Positions 4,850 to 12,146 of a stretch of DNA of 12,146 nucleotides are shown here, piece by piece. The position numbers were made by a program, and so were the translations under genes. Numbering within the stretch: position 1 is the stretch's first letter; the number at the start of each line of letters is the position of its first letter. The DNA comes from an uncultured Verrucomicrobiota bacterium. Its GTDB lineage: Bacteria > Verrucomicrobiota > Kiritimatiellia > CAIVKH01. Under the pieces are notes generated by a model. That model did no database searches, was not told the DNA's origin, and saw only the letters and a program-made list of their open reading frames with translations. Location: positions 1 to 12,146 of the forward strand of contig CALBHI010000461.1 of assembly GCA_937894535.1 (NCBI GenBank), written 5' to 3'.

Positions 4850-7800
4850 CTACGTTGACATGCTCTCGTCATTCGTCGGACCCTTGCCGCCGAGGTCCCG
4901 GACATCCTCGATGATCATGTACAGCGCGGGGACGAGGACGAGGCAGATGACGCTGGCGAAGAGGATGCCGTAGCCGAGCGACAGGGCCATCGGGATCATG
5001 AAGCGGGCCTGGCGGGAGGTCTCGAAGATCATCGGGGCCAGGCCGGCGAAGGTGGTGAGGGTGGTGAGCATGACCGGGCGGAACCGGCGCACGCCGGAGG
5101 CATGGATGGCCTCGTAGGCGTTCATGCCTTCCTCGCGCAGGCGGTTGGCGTATTCGATCAGCACCAGCGAGCCGTTCACCACCACACCGGCGAGGGCGAT
5201 CATGCCCATGACGCTGATGATGCTGAGGTTGTACCCCATGACCATGTGGCCGATCACCGCGCCGATCACGCCGAAGGGGATGCTGAGCATGACCACGAGG
5301 GGCTGGATGTAGCTCTTAAAGGGGATGGCGAGCAGGAAGTAGACGAAGAACAGGACGAGGCCGAACCCGTTGCGCAGCGAGGTCATCGTATCGGCCATAT
5401 CGGCCTGGCGTCCTTCGTACCCGTAGCTCAGGCCGGGGAAGTCGCGGGCGAGCTGGGGCAGGATGGTCGCGTCGAGGTCGGCCTTGACGATGCCGGTCTC
5501 GCCGACCGGATCGACATCGGCACTGACCTGCAGGGTGCGGCGTCCGTCGCGCCGTTGGATGCTGGTGTAGGCGCGGCCGCGTTCGATCTCGGCAATCTCC
5601 ATCAGCGGCACGTCGCGCCCGGAGGGAGTGCGGACGAGGAAGTTCTCGATGTCGAACTCGCTGATGCGCTGGTTGGCCGGATAGGTGACCATGACCTTGA
5701 CCTCGTTGCGGCCGCGTTGCTGGCGCAGCGCTTCGACACCGTAGAAGGCGGCGCGCAGTTGGCGGGCCACCGCCTCGGTGGTCAGGCCGAGGCTGCGGCC
5801 TTCGGGTTTGAGGGTAAAATCAAACTGCCGCTTGCCCGGCTTGAAGCCGGCATCGATGTCCTTCACATTCGGGAACACGGTCAACCGCTCGGCGAGGGCA
5901 AGGCTGGCGCGCTCGAGGGTGGCAACATCGCGGTGGCTGAGCTCGACGGTCAGCGAGGCGCCCGAGCCGGGGCCACCGCGGTCGGCGACAAACTGGAGGG
6001 TCTCGACACCGGGCACCACGCCGGTTTTTTCACGCCAGCGGCGGGTCACTTCGGTGGTGGTGATCGGGCGTTGCTTCGGCGGGGTCAGGTAGATGGAGAC
6101 CTCGATGACGTTGTCGTTGATCGTGGCGAACACGCCGCGGCTCAGGGCCTCGCCGCCGGAAGAGGCTACGATCTCGTTGGCCGAGGCGATCAACCGGTCG
6201 CGCACCTCCATCAACTGGGTTTGCGGCGAGCCGAAGGACAGGGTGGCGGTCACGACGGAGCGGTCGGACTCCACGCGCGGCATCAGGATGAAGCCGAGGC
6301 GACCACTGGACACCAACCCGGCCATGACGAACAGCAGGGCAACCCCGGTCCCGACGGTGACGTACCGCCAGCGGAGGCAGAAGTCGAGCAGGGGGCCGAA
6401 GCGCCGCTCCACCCAGCGTTCCAGCGCGCGGGCGAGCCGCTGCTGCATGTGGTGCAGCGAGGCCCCGAAGCGGCTGCGGGCGCGGCTGGAGGTGTGGGCG
6501 AGGTGCGAGGGCAGGATCATCAGCGCCTCGAACCAGGAAAAGGCAAACACCGGAATGACCACGAACGGGATCACCGCCCAGGTCTTGCCGAGCTGGCCGG
6601 GCACAAACAACAGCGGGAGGAAGGCGATGATGTTGGTGAGGATGCTGAAGGCGACCGGGACCGAGACCTGGCCGGCGCCGATGATCGCGGCGTCGGTGTT
6701 GGTGTAGCCCCGCTGGCGCAAGTCGTAGATGTTTTCGCCGGTGACGATGGCATCGTCCACCACGATGCCGAGGGCGATGATGAAGGCAAACATCGAAATC
6801 ATGTTGATCGACAGGTCGAGGCCGGGCATGACGAAGATCGCCCCAAGGAAGGAGATCGGGATGCCCATGGTGACCCAGAAGGCGAGTTTGATCTCGAGGA
6901 ACAGGCCGAGGATGACGAGGACGAGGCAGAATCCCATGATGGCATTTTTGGTGAGCAGCTCCATGCGCTGCCGGTAGATGTCCGACCAGTCGTTGTTGAT
7001 GACGTAGTCGATGCCCTCGGGCAGGCTGGGCGCGATCTGCTCCATGGTTTCCCGCACGGACCGGGAAACGCCGATCGGGGTTTCCTCGCCGACGCGGTAC
7101 ACCTCAAACCCCACGGCGGGATAGCCGTTGAACGAGGCGAACCGGTAGGTCTCCTCGAAGTCATCGCGCACGGTGGCGATATCGCCGAGGCGCAACCGGC
7201 TGCCGCTGCCCGACAGGACCACCGGCACATCGGCGAACTCGGTGGCCCAGTCGCGCCGTTCCTTGAACCGCATCAGGATCTCGCCACCCTCGGTGCGTAC
7301 GCTGCCACCGGGCAACTCGATCGCGGTGCGGCGGATGATCGTGGCGACCTCCTCGAGGGTCAACCCGAGCGAGCGGAGCGCCTCGGGCGGGATTTCGACG
7401 CGCATCTCGAAGGCGCGCACCCCGTCGAGTTCAATCTGGGTGATGCCGGGATTCTGGAGCAGGCGGTCACGCACCTCCTCGGCGATGCCGCGCAGGACCC
7501 ATTCATCCGCCTTGCCGTAGATCTGCAGGTCGAGCACTTCGCGCCGGCGAATCTGCAACACCACCTGCGGCTCCTCGGCATCGAGCGGCAAGGTGCTGAT
7601 CCGGTCCACCTCCTGGCGGATGTCCTGGTACACCTTCTGCTGGTCCACGCCGGAAAGGAGTTCGACGTTGACCACGCCGCGCCCTTCCGACGAGGTGGAG
7701 GTGACCTGCTTGACCCCCTCGATGCCGCGCACGGCTTCCTCGATGGCCAGCACGATCCCGGATTCGACTTCCTCGGGGCTGGCGCCCGGATACGGCACGG

Positions 7801-7978
7801 TGATGGTGACGGTGTCGAGCGAGAACTCCGGGAACACCTCCTGCTTGATGTGGAAGAGCATGATCGCCCCGCCGAACAACAGGAACAGCATGATCAGGTT
7901 CGGGGTGACCCCGTTCCGGACCATCCAGGCGATGGGGCCGCGGATCGCCGCGGCATCGATGCGTGCCCCGTTGTTCAC
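4850..7978 (-). CDS. RND efflux permease (AcrB/HAE1-like)
   Basis: This encodes 1042 aa, full length for the family. It is an inner-membrane proton-driven pump subunit with the usual twofold layout: first transmembrane helix at about 25-45, large periplasmic loop to 345, helices 345-490, helix at about 538-558, second periplasmic loop, helices 870-1025. The TM4 acidic pair is present (Asp408, Asp409 in GIVVDDAIVTGEN). The TM10 lysine of AcrB (K940) is absent: the aligned stretch reads GVVVNGSLVLIEY at 931-943, placing Val934 at that position. This is one recognisable subclass of HAE-type pumps. The start codon is GTG, overlapping the fusion-protein stop as GTGA, with GGAGG at 7985-7989 six bases upstream. 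Substrate cannot be told; no metal-type (CzcA) features are evident. It is the last gene of the operon. Confidence 0.93.
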   Translation of the reverse strand: MNNGARIDAAAIRGPIAWMVRNGVTPNLIMLFLLFGGAIMLFHIKQEVFPEFSLDTVTITVPYPGASPEEVESGIVLAIEEAVRGIEGVKQVTSTSSEGRGVVNVELLSGVDQQKVYQDIRQEVDRISTLPLDAEEPQVVLQIRRREVLDLQIYGKADEWVLRGIAEEVRDRLLQNPGITQIELDGVRAFEMRVEIPPEALRSLGLTLEEVATIIRRTAIELPGGSVRTEGGEILMRFKERRDWATEFADVPVVLSGSGSRLRLGDIATVRDDFEETYRFASFNGYPAVGFEVYRVGEETPIGVSRSVRETMEQIAPSLPEGIDYVINNDWSDIYRQRMELLTKNAIMGFCLVLVILGLFLEIKLAFWVTMGIPISFLGAIFVMPGLDLSINMISMFAFIIALGIVVDDAIVTGENIYDLRQRGYTNTDAAIIGAGQVSVPVAFSILTNIIAFLPLLFVPGQLGKTWAVIPFVVIPVFAFSWFEALMILPSHLAHTSSRARSRFGASLHHMQQRLARALERWVERRFGPLLDFCLRWRYVTVGTGVALLFVMAGLVSSGRLGFILMPRVESDRSVVTATLSFGSPQTQLMEVRDRLIASANEIVASSGGEALSRGVFATINDNVIEVSIYLTPPKQRPITTTEVTRRWREKTGVVPGVETLQFVADRGGPGSGASLTVELSHRDVATLERASLALAERLTVFPNVKDIDAGFKPGKRQFDFTLKPEGRSLGLTTEAVARQLRAAFYGVEALRQQRGRNEVKVMVTYPANQRISEFDIENFLVRTPSGRDVPLMEIAEIERGRAYTSIQRRDGRRTLQVSADVDPVGETGIVKADLDATILPQLARDFPGLSYGYEGRQADMADTMTSLRNGFGLVLFFVYFLLAIPFKSYIQPLVVMLSIPFGVIGAVIGHMVMGYNLSIISVMGMIALAGVVVNGSLVLIEYANRLREEGMNAYEAIHASGVRRFRPVMLTTLTTFAGLAPMIFETSRQARFMIPMALSLGYGILFASVICLVLVPALYMIIEDVRDLGGKGPTNDESMST

Positions 7979-9195
7979 GGAGCGCCTCCGCCCTTTTTCG
8001 CCTCGCCGGTGGTGAGCAACATGCCAGCCACCGGCGCGGCGATGTCGGTGGTGACGACGAGGTCCCCGGACTCAAGCCCCGCACGGACCAGCACCTCGCG
8101 TTCGCCGCGGAACGGGATGTCGAGGGTGCGGATCTCCAGCTTTCCGTCGGTGAGCACCCACGCTTCGTTGTGGTTGCGCAGCCAACGGCGATCGAGGGCG
8201 ATGACGTCCTCGGTCCAGCGCCCATCGATCTCGATGCGCACGAAATCACCCAGCAATAGCTTGGGCAAACCGGCGGACTCGGGGGCCAGCGCGAGCGGGT
8301 CCCGCACCTCGATCAACAACTGGGCCATGCGGCCGTCGGTCTCGAGTTCGTTGAGCAACCGCAACACGCGGCCTTCGCGCGCACGTTGTCCGGAAAACAC
8401 CACCCGCACCGCCGCGCCGGTTTCGCCAGCGCGTTCCGGCACAGCCAGCCAGGCCAGTTGCGAGACCGGCACCGGGGCGATGATCCAGTAGTTCTCGACA
8501 TCCGTCAGGGTGGCCAGCGGCGAGGACGGCGACACCTGCGCGCCGAGGTCGGTGGCGCGAGACCGGACAATGGATCGGAACGGCGCGGTGATGGTGGTGC
8601 GCTCGAGGTCGAGCCGGGCCTGGTCGAGCGCGGCGCGCGCACTGGCCCGCGCGGCTTCGGCCTGGGCGCGTTGCGGCTCGCGCAGGATCAGCGCCCGCTC
8701 CGCCTCGGACAGGTCATCGCGGCCGAGCAGCTCGAATTCCTTGCGGGCCAGGGCCTGCTGCCCGAGCTCCAGCTGGTAATCGCCCTCGGCCGCGGCCAGT
8801 GCGCTTTCCGCGCGGCGCAGCGCGAGTTCGTAGTCTTTCGGGTCGATGCGCAGCAAGACATCGCCCGCCGCCTTGATGCCGCCGGGGATCAGTTCCGGGC
8901 TGACATCAATGACGGTGCCGCTGATCTGCGGGTGCAGGGTGACTTCGCGGGCCGGATGGACCATGCCCATCGCGGACACGACGGCATGGAGGTTGGTGCG
9001 CGCGACCGGGACGGCCTCGACGAGGCGTGCCGTGCGCGGCGGAGTTTTGCGTTCGGCCTTGGGTGCGGTGGCGATCATGACCTCCATGATCACCACACCG
9101 ATGATGACCACGACCACGGGCAGGATCCACTTGAGCCACCGCCAGATGACCGGGTGGCGTTGTTCGGAAGCGCTGGGCGGGATGGTGGACGTCAT
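7975..9195 (-). CDS. RND efflux membrane-fusion (periplasmic adaptor) protein
   Basis: This encodes 406 aa. An N-terminal hydrophobic segment (about 17-41) anchors it in the inner membrane; there is no lipobox. The order is then typical of HlyD/AcrA adaptors: first half of the lipoyl (barrel-sandwich) domain at about 80-117 (VTLHPQISGTVIDV), alpha-hairpin coiled coil at about 118-198 rich in Ala, Glu, Arg and Gln, second lipoyl half (ITAPFRSIVRSR, then GAQVSPSSPL) at about 202-226, and beta-barrel and membrane-proximal domains to 406. It bridges permease and outer membrane factor. Its ATG is 4 bases after the outer-membrane-factor stop, and its ribosome site (GAGGA, 9204-9208) lies inside the end of that gene. 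Its stop overlaps the permease start. Confidence 0.92.
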   Translation of the reverse strand: MTSTIPPSASEQRHPVIWRWLKWILPVVVVIIGVVIMEVMIATAPKAERKTPPRTARLVEAVPVARTNLHAVVSAMGMVHPAREVTLHPQISGTVIDVSPELIPGGIKAAGDVLLRIDPKDYELALRRAESALAAAEGDYQLELGQQALARKEFELLGRDDLSEAERALILREPQRAQAEAARASARAALDQARLDLERTTITAPFRSIVRSRATDLGAQVSPSSPLATLTDVENYWIIAPVPVSQLAWLAVPERAGETGAAVRVVFSGQRAREGRVLRLLNELETDGRMAQLLIEVRDPLALAPESAGLPKLLLGDFVRIEIDGRWTEDVIALDRRWLRNHNEAWVLTDGKLEIRTLDIPFRGEREVLVRAGLESGDLVVTTDIAAPVAGMLLTTGEAKKGGGAP

Positions 9196-9199
9196 GGTT

Positions 9200-10618
9200 T
9201 CATTCCTCGTTCAAGGTGGCGGGCGCGGGGCGCTCCAGCGGGAATCCGCCGGCGAGCGCCCGGTACAGGCCGATCCGGTAGTCGATGAGTTGGCGGCGTG
9301 CGGTCAACCGCTGGCGGTCGAGGGATTGGCGGTTGACCTCGGCGGTGAGGATGCGCAGGAAATCCTCGTTGCCACCGAGGAACCGGTCGCGCAAGCCCTG
9401 GGTGATCTGCCGGGCCAGAGCGGCTTGGCGGTCGATGCTGTCCAGCAAGGCGCGCTGGCGCTGCTCCTGCACGAGAGCGTCCTCGGTTTCGCCAAAGGCT
9501 TCGAGCATGGCCTGGCGGTAGGTGTTGATGGCCTCGGAGCGCGCCGCTTCGGTGCGGGCGACTTCGGCACGGCGCGCCCCGCCGTCGATGACCGGGCCGG
9601 CGAGGTTGGCGGCGATCGAGGCGAGCCAGTCGGAGAAGACATCGTCGACTTCCGGCGCGGAGGAGGAGAGGCCGGCGGACAGGCCGAGGCGCGGCAGACG
9701 GTCCGCGACCGCGGCGGCAACGCGGCGGTCGGCCGCCTCGACGCGGGCGAGGCTGCGGGCGACATCGGGACGGCGGTGCAACACCTCGAGCGGGACGCCG
9801 GTGGCGGGAACGGCGGGGAGTTCGGGCAGAGTATCGCGTGGCGGCACGGCGGTACCCGGCACCTCGCCGATCAGCACGGCCAGCCGGTTCTCGAGCACAC
9901 GGATGCGCGCGGCCACGGTTTCGGCATCGCCCCGCCGCGTCTCCACCAGCTGCTCCTGTTGCAGGACATCGACGGCCCCGCCGCGGCCGGAGCGGAAGCG
10001 GGAGCGCAGGACATCGAGGCCTTTTTCACTGGTGGCGATCTGGTCGCGCAGCACGGCGGCCTGGGCGCGCTGCTCGACCAGGCTGTACCAGGTCAGGGCG
10101 ATCTCGGCGGACAGGGACACGGCGGCGGTGCGGACCTCGAATTCGGTCGCGGCGGCTTCAATCGCCGCGGCATCACGCAGGGCACGCACCCGGCCCCAGA
10201 CGTCGAGTTCGTACGAGGCGACCAGCGCCGCGCCGTACTCATTCTCATAGGTTGTGCTCGACGGCGATCCGGTTTCGCGGCGGGTGCGTCCGGCCGAGGC
10301 TTCAGCATTCACGGAGGGAACGAGCGCCGCGCCCTGCCGTGCGGCGACGGCTTCGGCCTGCATCAGGCGATCCCAGGCCGCACGCAGGGAAAAATTATTG
10401 GTCAAGCCATGCTGGACCAGGGCATCGAGATCGGGGTCGTTCAGCGCCGTCCACCAGGCCTCCGGCGCGGTCGCCGTTCCGGTGGCGGAAAATATCGCGG
10501 GCAATCCGGGCGCCGCCGGCACGGCGCGGCGGGTGCCCGCGCAGGAAACGGCGGTCGCCGCCACCAACAGCATGGAAAACAACCGGATCAGCATGGCCTT
10601 TGGACCGAAATGGATCAT
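9200..10618 (-). CDS. NodT-family outer membrane factor lipoprotein
   Basis: This encodes 472 aa. Cys26 follows a hydrophobic stretch (LIRLFSMLLVAATAVSC), a lipoprotein signal. The body shows the TolC/OprM/NodT pattern twice over: WWTALNDPDLDALV near 55-69, a long coiled coil, SYELDVWGRVRA at 135-146, and the diagnostic VPLEVLHRRPDVARS at about 275-289, followed by coiled coil, GPVIDGGARRAEV (341-353) and a second hairpin. It forms the outer-membrane channel of the tripartite pump with the next two genes. The start is uncertain: the ATGs at 10618 and 10594 (464 aa) are in frame and neither has a good ribosome site. I give the longer form. The frame stays open far upstream across the YihY gene, but that is not coding. 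Confidence 0.9.
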   Translation of the reverse strand: MIHFGPKAMLIRLFSMLLVAATAVSCAGTRRAVPAAPGLPAIFSATGTATAPEAWWTALNDPDLDALVQHGLTNNFSLRAAWDRLMQAEAVAARQGAALVPSVNAEASAGRTRRETGSPSSTTYENEYGAALVASYELDVWGRVRALRDAAAIEAAATEFEVRTAAVSLSAEIALTWYSLVEQRAQAAVLRDQIATSEKGLDVLRSRFRSGRGGAVDVLQQEQLVETRRGDAETVAARIRVLENRLAVLIGEVPGTAVPPRDTLPELPAVPATGVPLEVLHRRPDVARSLARVEAADRRVAAAVADRLPRLGLSAGLSSSAPEVDDVFSDWLASIAANLAGPVIDGGARRAEVARTEAARSEAINTYRQAMLEAFGETEDALVQEQRQRALLDSIDRQAALARQITQGLRDRFLGGNEDFLRILTAEVNRQSLDRQRLTARRQLIDYRIGLYRALAGGFPLERPAPATLNEE

Positions 10619-10647
10619 GACCGTTGAATATACATCAAAATCAGCGG

Positions 10648-11874
10648 CTAGCGAGGCGCCTGTGGCGGCGTTTCCGTGGGCAACCTTCGGTTGGTCTCGG
10701 CGAGGCGCCGGGCCAGTTCCTCGAGCAAGCCCCGGACCAGCACGGGATTTTCGCGCACCAGAAGATCGAAGTTGCCCTGGGTGATCGCGGCGAGGCGGGT
10801 GCGGCCGAAGGCCCGGGCCGAGGCGGAACGCGGAGCACGGGTGAGCAGCGACATCTCGCCGAAATACTGGCCGGGTTTCATCGTCGCGAGTTCGCGCTCG
10901 CCGCGCGACAACGTGATGCCGCCTTCGAGCACCACGAACATCTCCGTGCCGGGATCGCCCTCGCGGAACAGCACGGTGCCGTCCTCGAGGTCGCGCTCGA
11001 ACTTTTTCAGCAGCGTCGATGCCCCGCCCTGCCCCGCGTGCGCCTGTTGCAGGAGCTCGCGCAACAGCAAGGCATCGCGGCGGTAGGTGTTGGCCATGAT
11101 CTCCGCGCCGAACAGCAACGCGGCAAAGACGTAATACACCCAGACCACGAGCAGGAACATCGCCTTCAACGATCCGAAGGCATAGCCATAGTTCGGGTTG
11201 TAGCGGATGAACAGGACGAATACGTCGCGCATCACCGCCCACAACAAGGTCACGCACACCGCGCCGAGCAACCATTGCCGCCAGGTCAGGCGCACCGGCG
11301 CGAACACACGGAAGAACAGACCGATGAAGCCGACGCAGACCAGGAACGGGAAGGCGGTGCCGGACAGGAACCGCAGCCAACCCGCGGCATCCGGCGGGAG
11401 GAATACCCGCACCAGAACCAGCAGCAGGAAGAACAGGAGGAAGCTCAACACCGCGGCGAGGTCCACCGCCTTGGAGAGCAGGAACGGACGCTGGATCGGC
11501 ATCGCAAACATCCGCGCCAACGCGGTGCGCAACGCGCCGGAGAGCGGGGTCATCGACCAGACCAGCAGCACCATGCTGACCAGGCTGAGCGCTCCGCCCG
11601 CCGAGATCGCCTGCAAATCGGACAGCAACGCCGTATTGAAGGCCGGAAACAGGTCCTGCACGAACGAAGCCAGCGCGGCCGATGCGGCCTCGGAGGACCG
11701 CAACAACGAACCGAGCGCGATCACCGCGACGAGCAGCAGGGGCATCAGCGACAGGAACCCGTAGAACGCCAACGTGGCCGCGGCCTCCAGTGACCGGTTG
11801 GCCCCGAACGACCGCAGGGCGGCCCGCACCACCAACCACGCCGAGGCGACGGCGCGTGACCGGTCCGCCCTCAC
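10648..11874 (-). CDS. YihY/BrkB-family membrane protein fused to a cyclic-nucleotide-binding domain
   Basis: This encodes 408 aa. Residues 1-265 are a YihY/UPF0761 (BrkB) inner-membrane domain with about six hydrophobic segments (near 32-55, 90-110, 137-158, 170-190, 201-222, 238-258). The family's closing signature is present: NPNYGYAFGSLKA (226-238), then LLVVWVYYVFAALLFGAEIMA (Trp245 to Glu258 region). Residues about 290-385 form a cNMP-binding domain: GTVLFREGDPGTEMFVVLEG, then the phosphate-binding cassette FGEMSLLTRAPRSASARA with Gly339, Glu340 and Arg349 all present, so cAMP or cGMP binding is plausible. No DNA-binding helix-turn-helix follows. Start GTG at 11874, overlapping the upstream stop (GTGA), with GGAAGGG at 11881-11887. 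YihY-domain function is poorly known (envelope integrity or transport have been suggested). The fusion suggests second-messenger control of the membrane part. Confidence 0.88.
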   Translation of the reverse strand: MRADRSRAVASAWLVVRAALRSFGANRSLEAAATLAFYGFLSLMPLLLVAVIALGSLLRSSEAASAALASFVQDLFPAFNTALLSDLQAISAGGALSLVSMVLLVWSMTPLSGALRTALARMFAMPIQRPFLLSKAVDLAAVLSFLLFFLLLVLVRVFLPPDAAGWLRFLSGTAFPFLVCVGFIGLFFRVFAPVRLTWRQWLLGAVCVTLLWAVMRDVFVLFIRYNPNYGYAFGSLKAMFLLVVWVYYVFAALLFGAEIMANTYRRDALLLRELLQQAHAGQGGASTLLKKFERDLEDGTVLFREGDPGTEMFVVLEGGITLSRGERELATMKPGQYFGEMSLLTRAPRSASARAFGRTRLAAITQGNFDLLVRENPVLVRGLLEELARRLAETNRRLPTETPPQAPR

Positions 11875-12146
11875 GAAACGCCCTTCCGCACCCGCGCCTC
11901 ACCGACCACGCGGGCCAGCTCCGGCAGTCCGTCGACGCGCCGCAACGCTTCCTCCAGGTTGGCCAACGCGGGCGGGATATAGCGCAGGAATCGTACGGTC
12001 CCGGGCGTGGCACCGAGGCGGGCGTAGGCGCCGAGGGCCTGGCCGAGCCGCTGGATCGCCGCCGGCCAGAACGCCTCGTGTACGGCGGCGCGCGGATCGG
12101 CTCGGCGGGCGTAGTGGTCGAGCAGCGAGGCACGCACCGCGGGCGC
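11871..12146 (-). CDS. C-terminal end of an APH/AmgK-like sugar kinase (partial)
   Basis: The frame is open to the window edge, so the N-terminal part lies outside. About 91 residues are visible. They resemble the C-terminal helical lobe of COG3178-type phosphotransferases (AmgK-like N-acetylmuramate/N-acetylglucosamine kinases and relatives): an Ala- and Arg-rich helix with AIQRLGQALGAYARLG, then RFLRYIPPALANLEEAL, then LPELARVV. The catalytic residues would be upstream and cannot be checked, so substrate is unknown. A GTG at 12137 could be mistaken for a start but is probably internal. The stop overlaps the YihY start by 4 bases, placing this gene at the head of the visible operon. Confidence 0.6.
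   Translation of the reverse strand, partial: APAVRASLLDHYARRADPRAAVHEAFWPAAIQRLGQALGAYARLGATPGTVRFLRYIPPALANLEEALRRVDGLPELARVVGEARVRKGVS

Noticed and set aside
5102..8491. 1129-aa open frame on the + strand antisense to the RND permease and adaptor
   Set aside because: It is a mirror frame of GC-rich codons, rich in Asp, His, Gly and Glu with no domain pattern; the minus-strand genes are unmistakable.
8846..10627. 593-aa open frame on the + strand antisense to the adaptor and outer membrane factor
   Set aside because: Mirror-frame artefact of GC-rich coding sequence, with no domain pattern.
10619..12133. Upstream extension of the outer membrane factor frame to 977 aa
   Set aside because: The extension overlaps the YihY-cNMP gene in another frame, has Arg/Pro/Gly-rich noise composition, and the lipoprotein signal begins only near 10618 or 10594.

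Overview
The window looks like a GC-rich, Gram-negative chromosome: counted by hand, one 60-base line near 5761 is 68% GC. It carries outer-membrane proteins, a NodT-type outer membrane factor and a membrane urate-oxidase/cytochrome c protein. Gene content, and a stand-alone four-helix-bundle (23S intervening-sequence family) gene among short repeats, would fit Verrucomicrobiota or a relative. That assignment is inference; no rRNA or marker gene is present.

Left part (1-1425, + strand): an AT-rich block (two 60-base lines near 721 and 781 counted at 43% and 30% GC) with two overlapping genes. The first encodes a T5orf172/Mug113-type GIY-YIG nuclease domain plus a probable winged helix. The second encodes an uncharacterised helical protein with a YNxxKHxR motif and an R-x4-H that could be HEPN-like. 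This is the best candidate for an undescribed accessory (defence or toxin-like) module.

Middle part (1426-2929, + strand): a small protein with four CxxC zinc-ribbon motifs; about 500 bases without a gene but rich in imperfect direct repeats, a strong stem-loop and repeated CATCCGTGG; then a four-helix-bundle gene bracketed by complementary arms, as in 23S rRNA intervening sequences.

Right part (2930-12146, - strand): a small outer-membrane beta-barrel protein, a PuuD-like urate hydroxylase with a C-terminal cytochrome c domain, and then, read right to left, a compact operon. The operon runs: C-terminal end of an APH/AmgK-like sugar kinase (cut by the window edge), a YihY/BrkB membrane protein fused to a cyclic-nucleotide-binding domain, a NodT outer membrane factor, an RND membrane-fusion protein and an RND permease. 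GTGA stop/start overlaps and a 4-base gap suggest tight co-expression of a complete tripartite efflux pump. The YihY-cNMP fusion ahead of the pump is the most unusual architecture in the GC-rich part.
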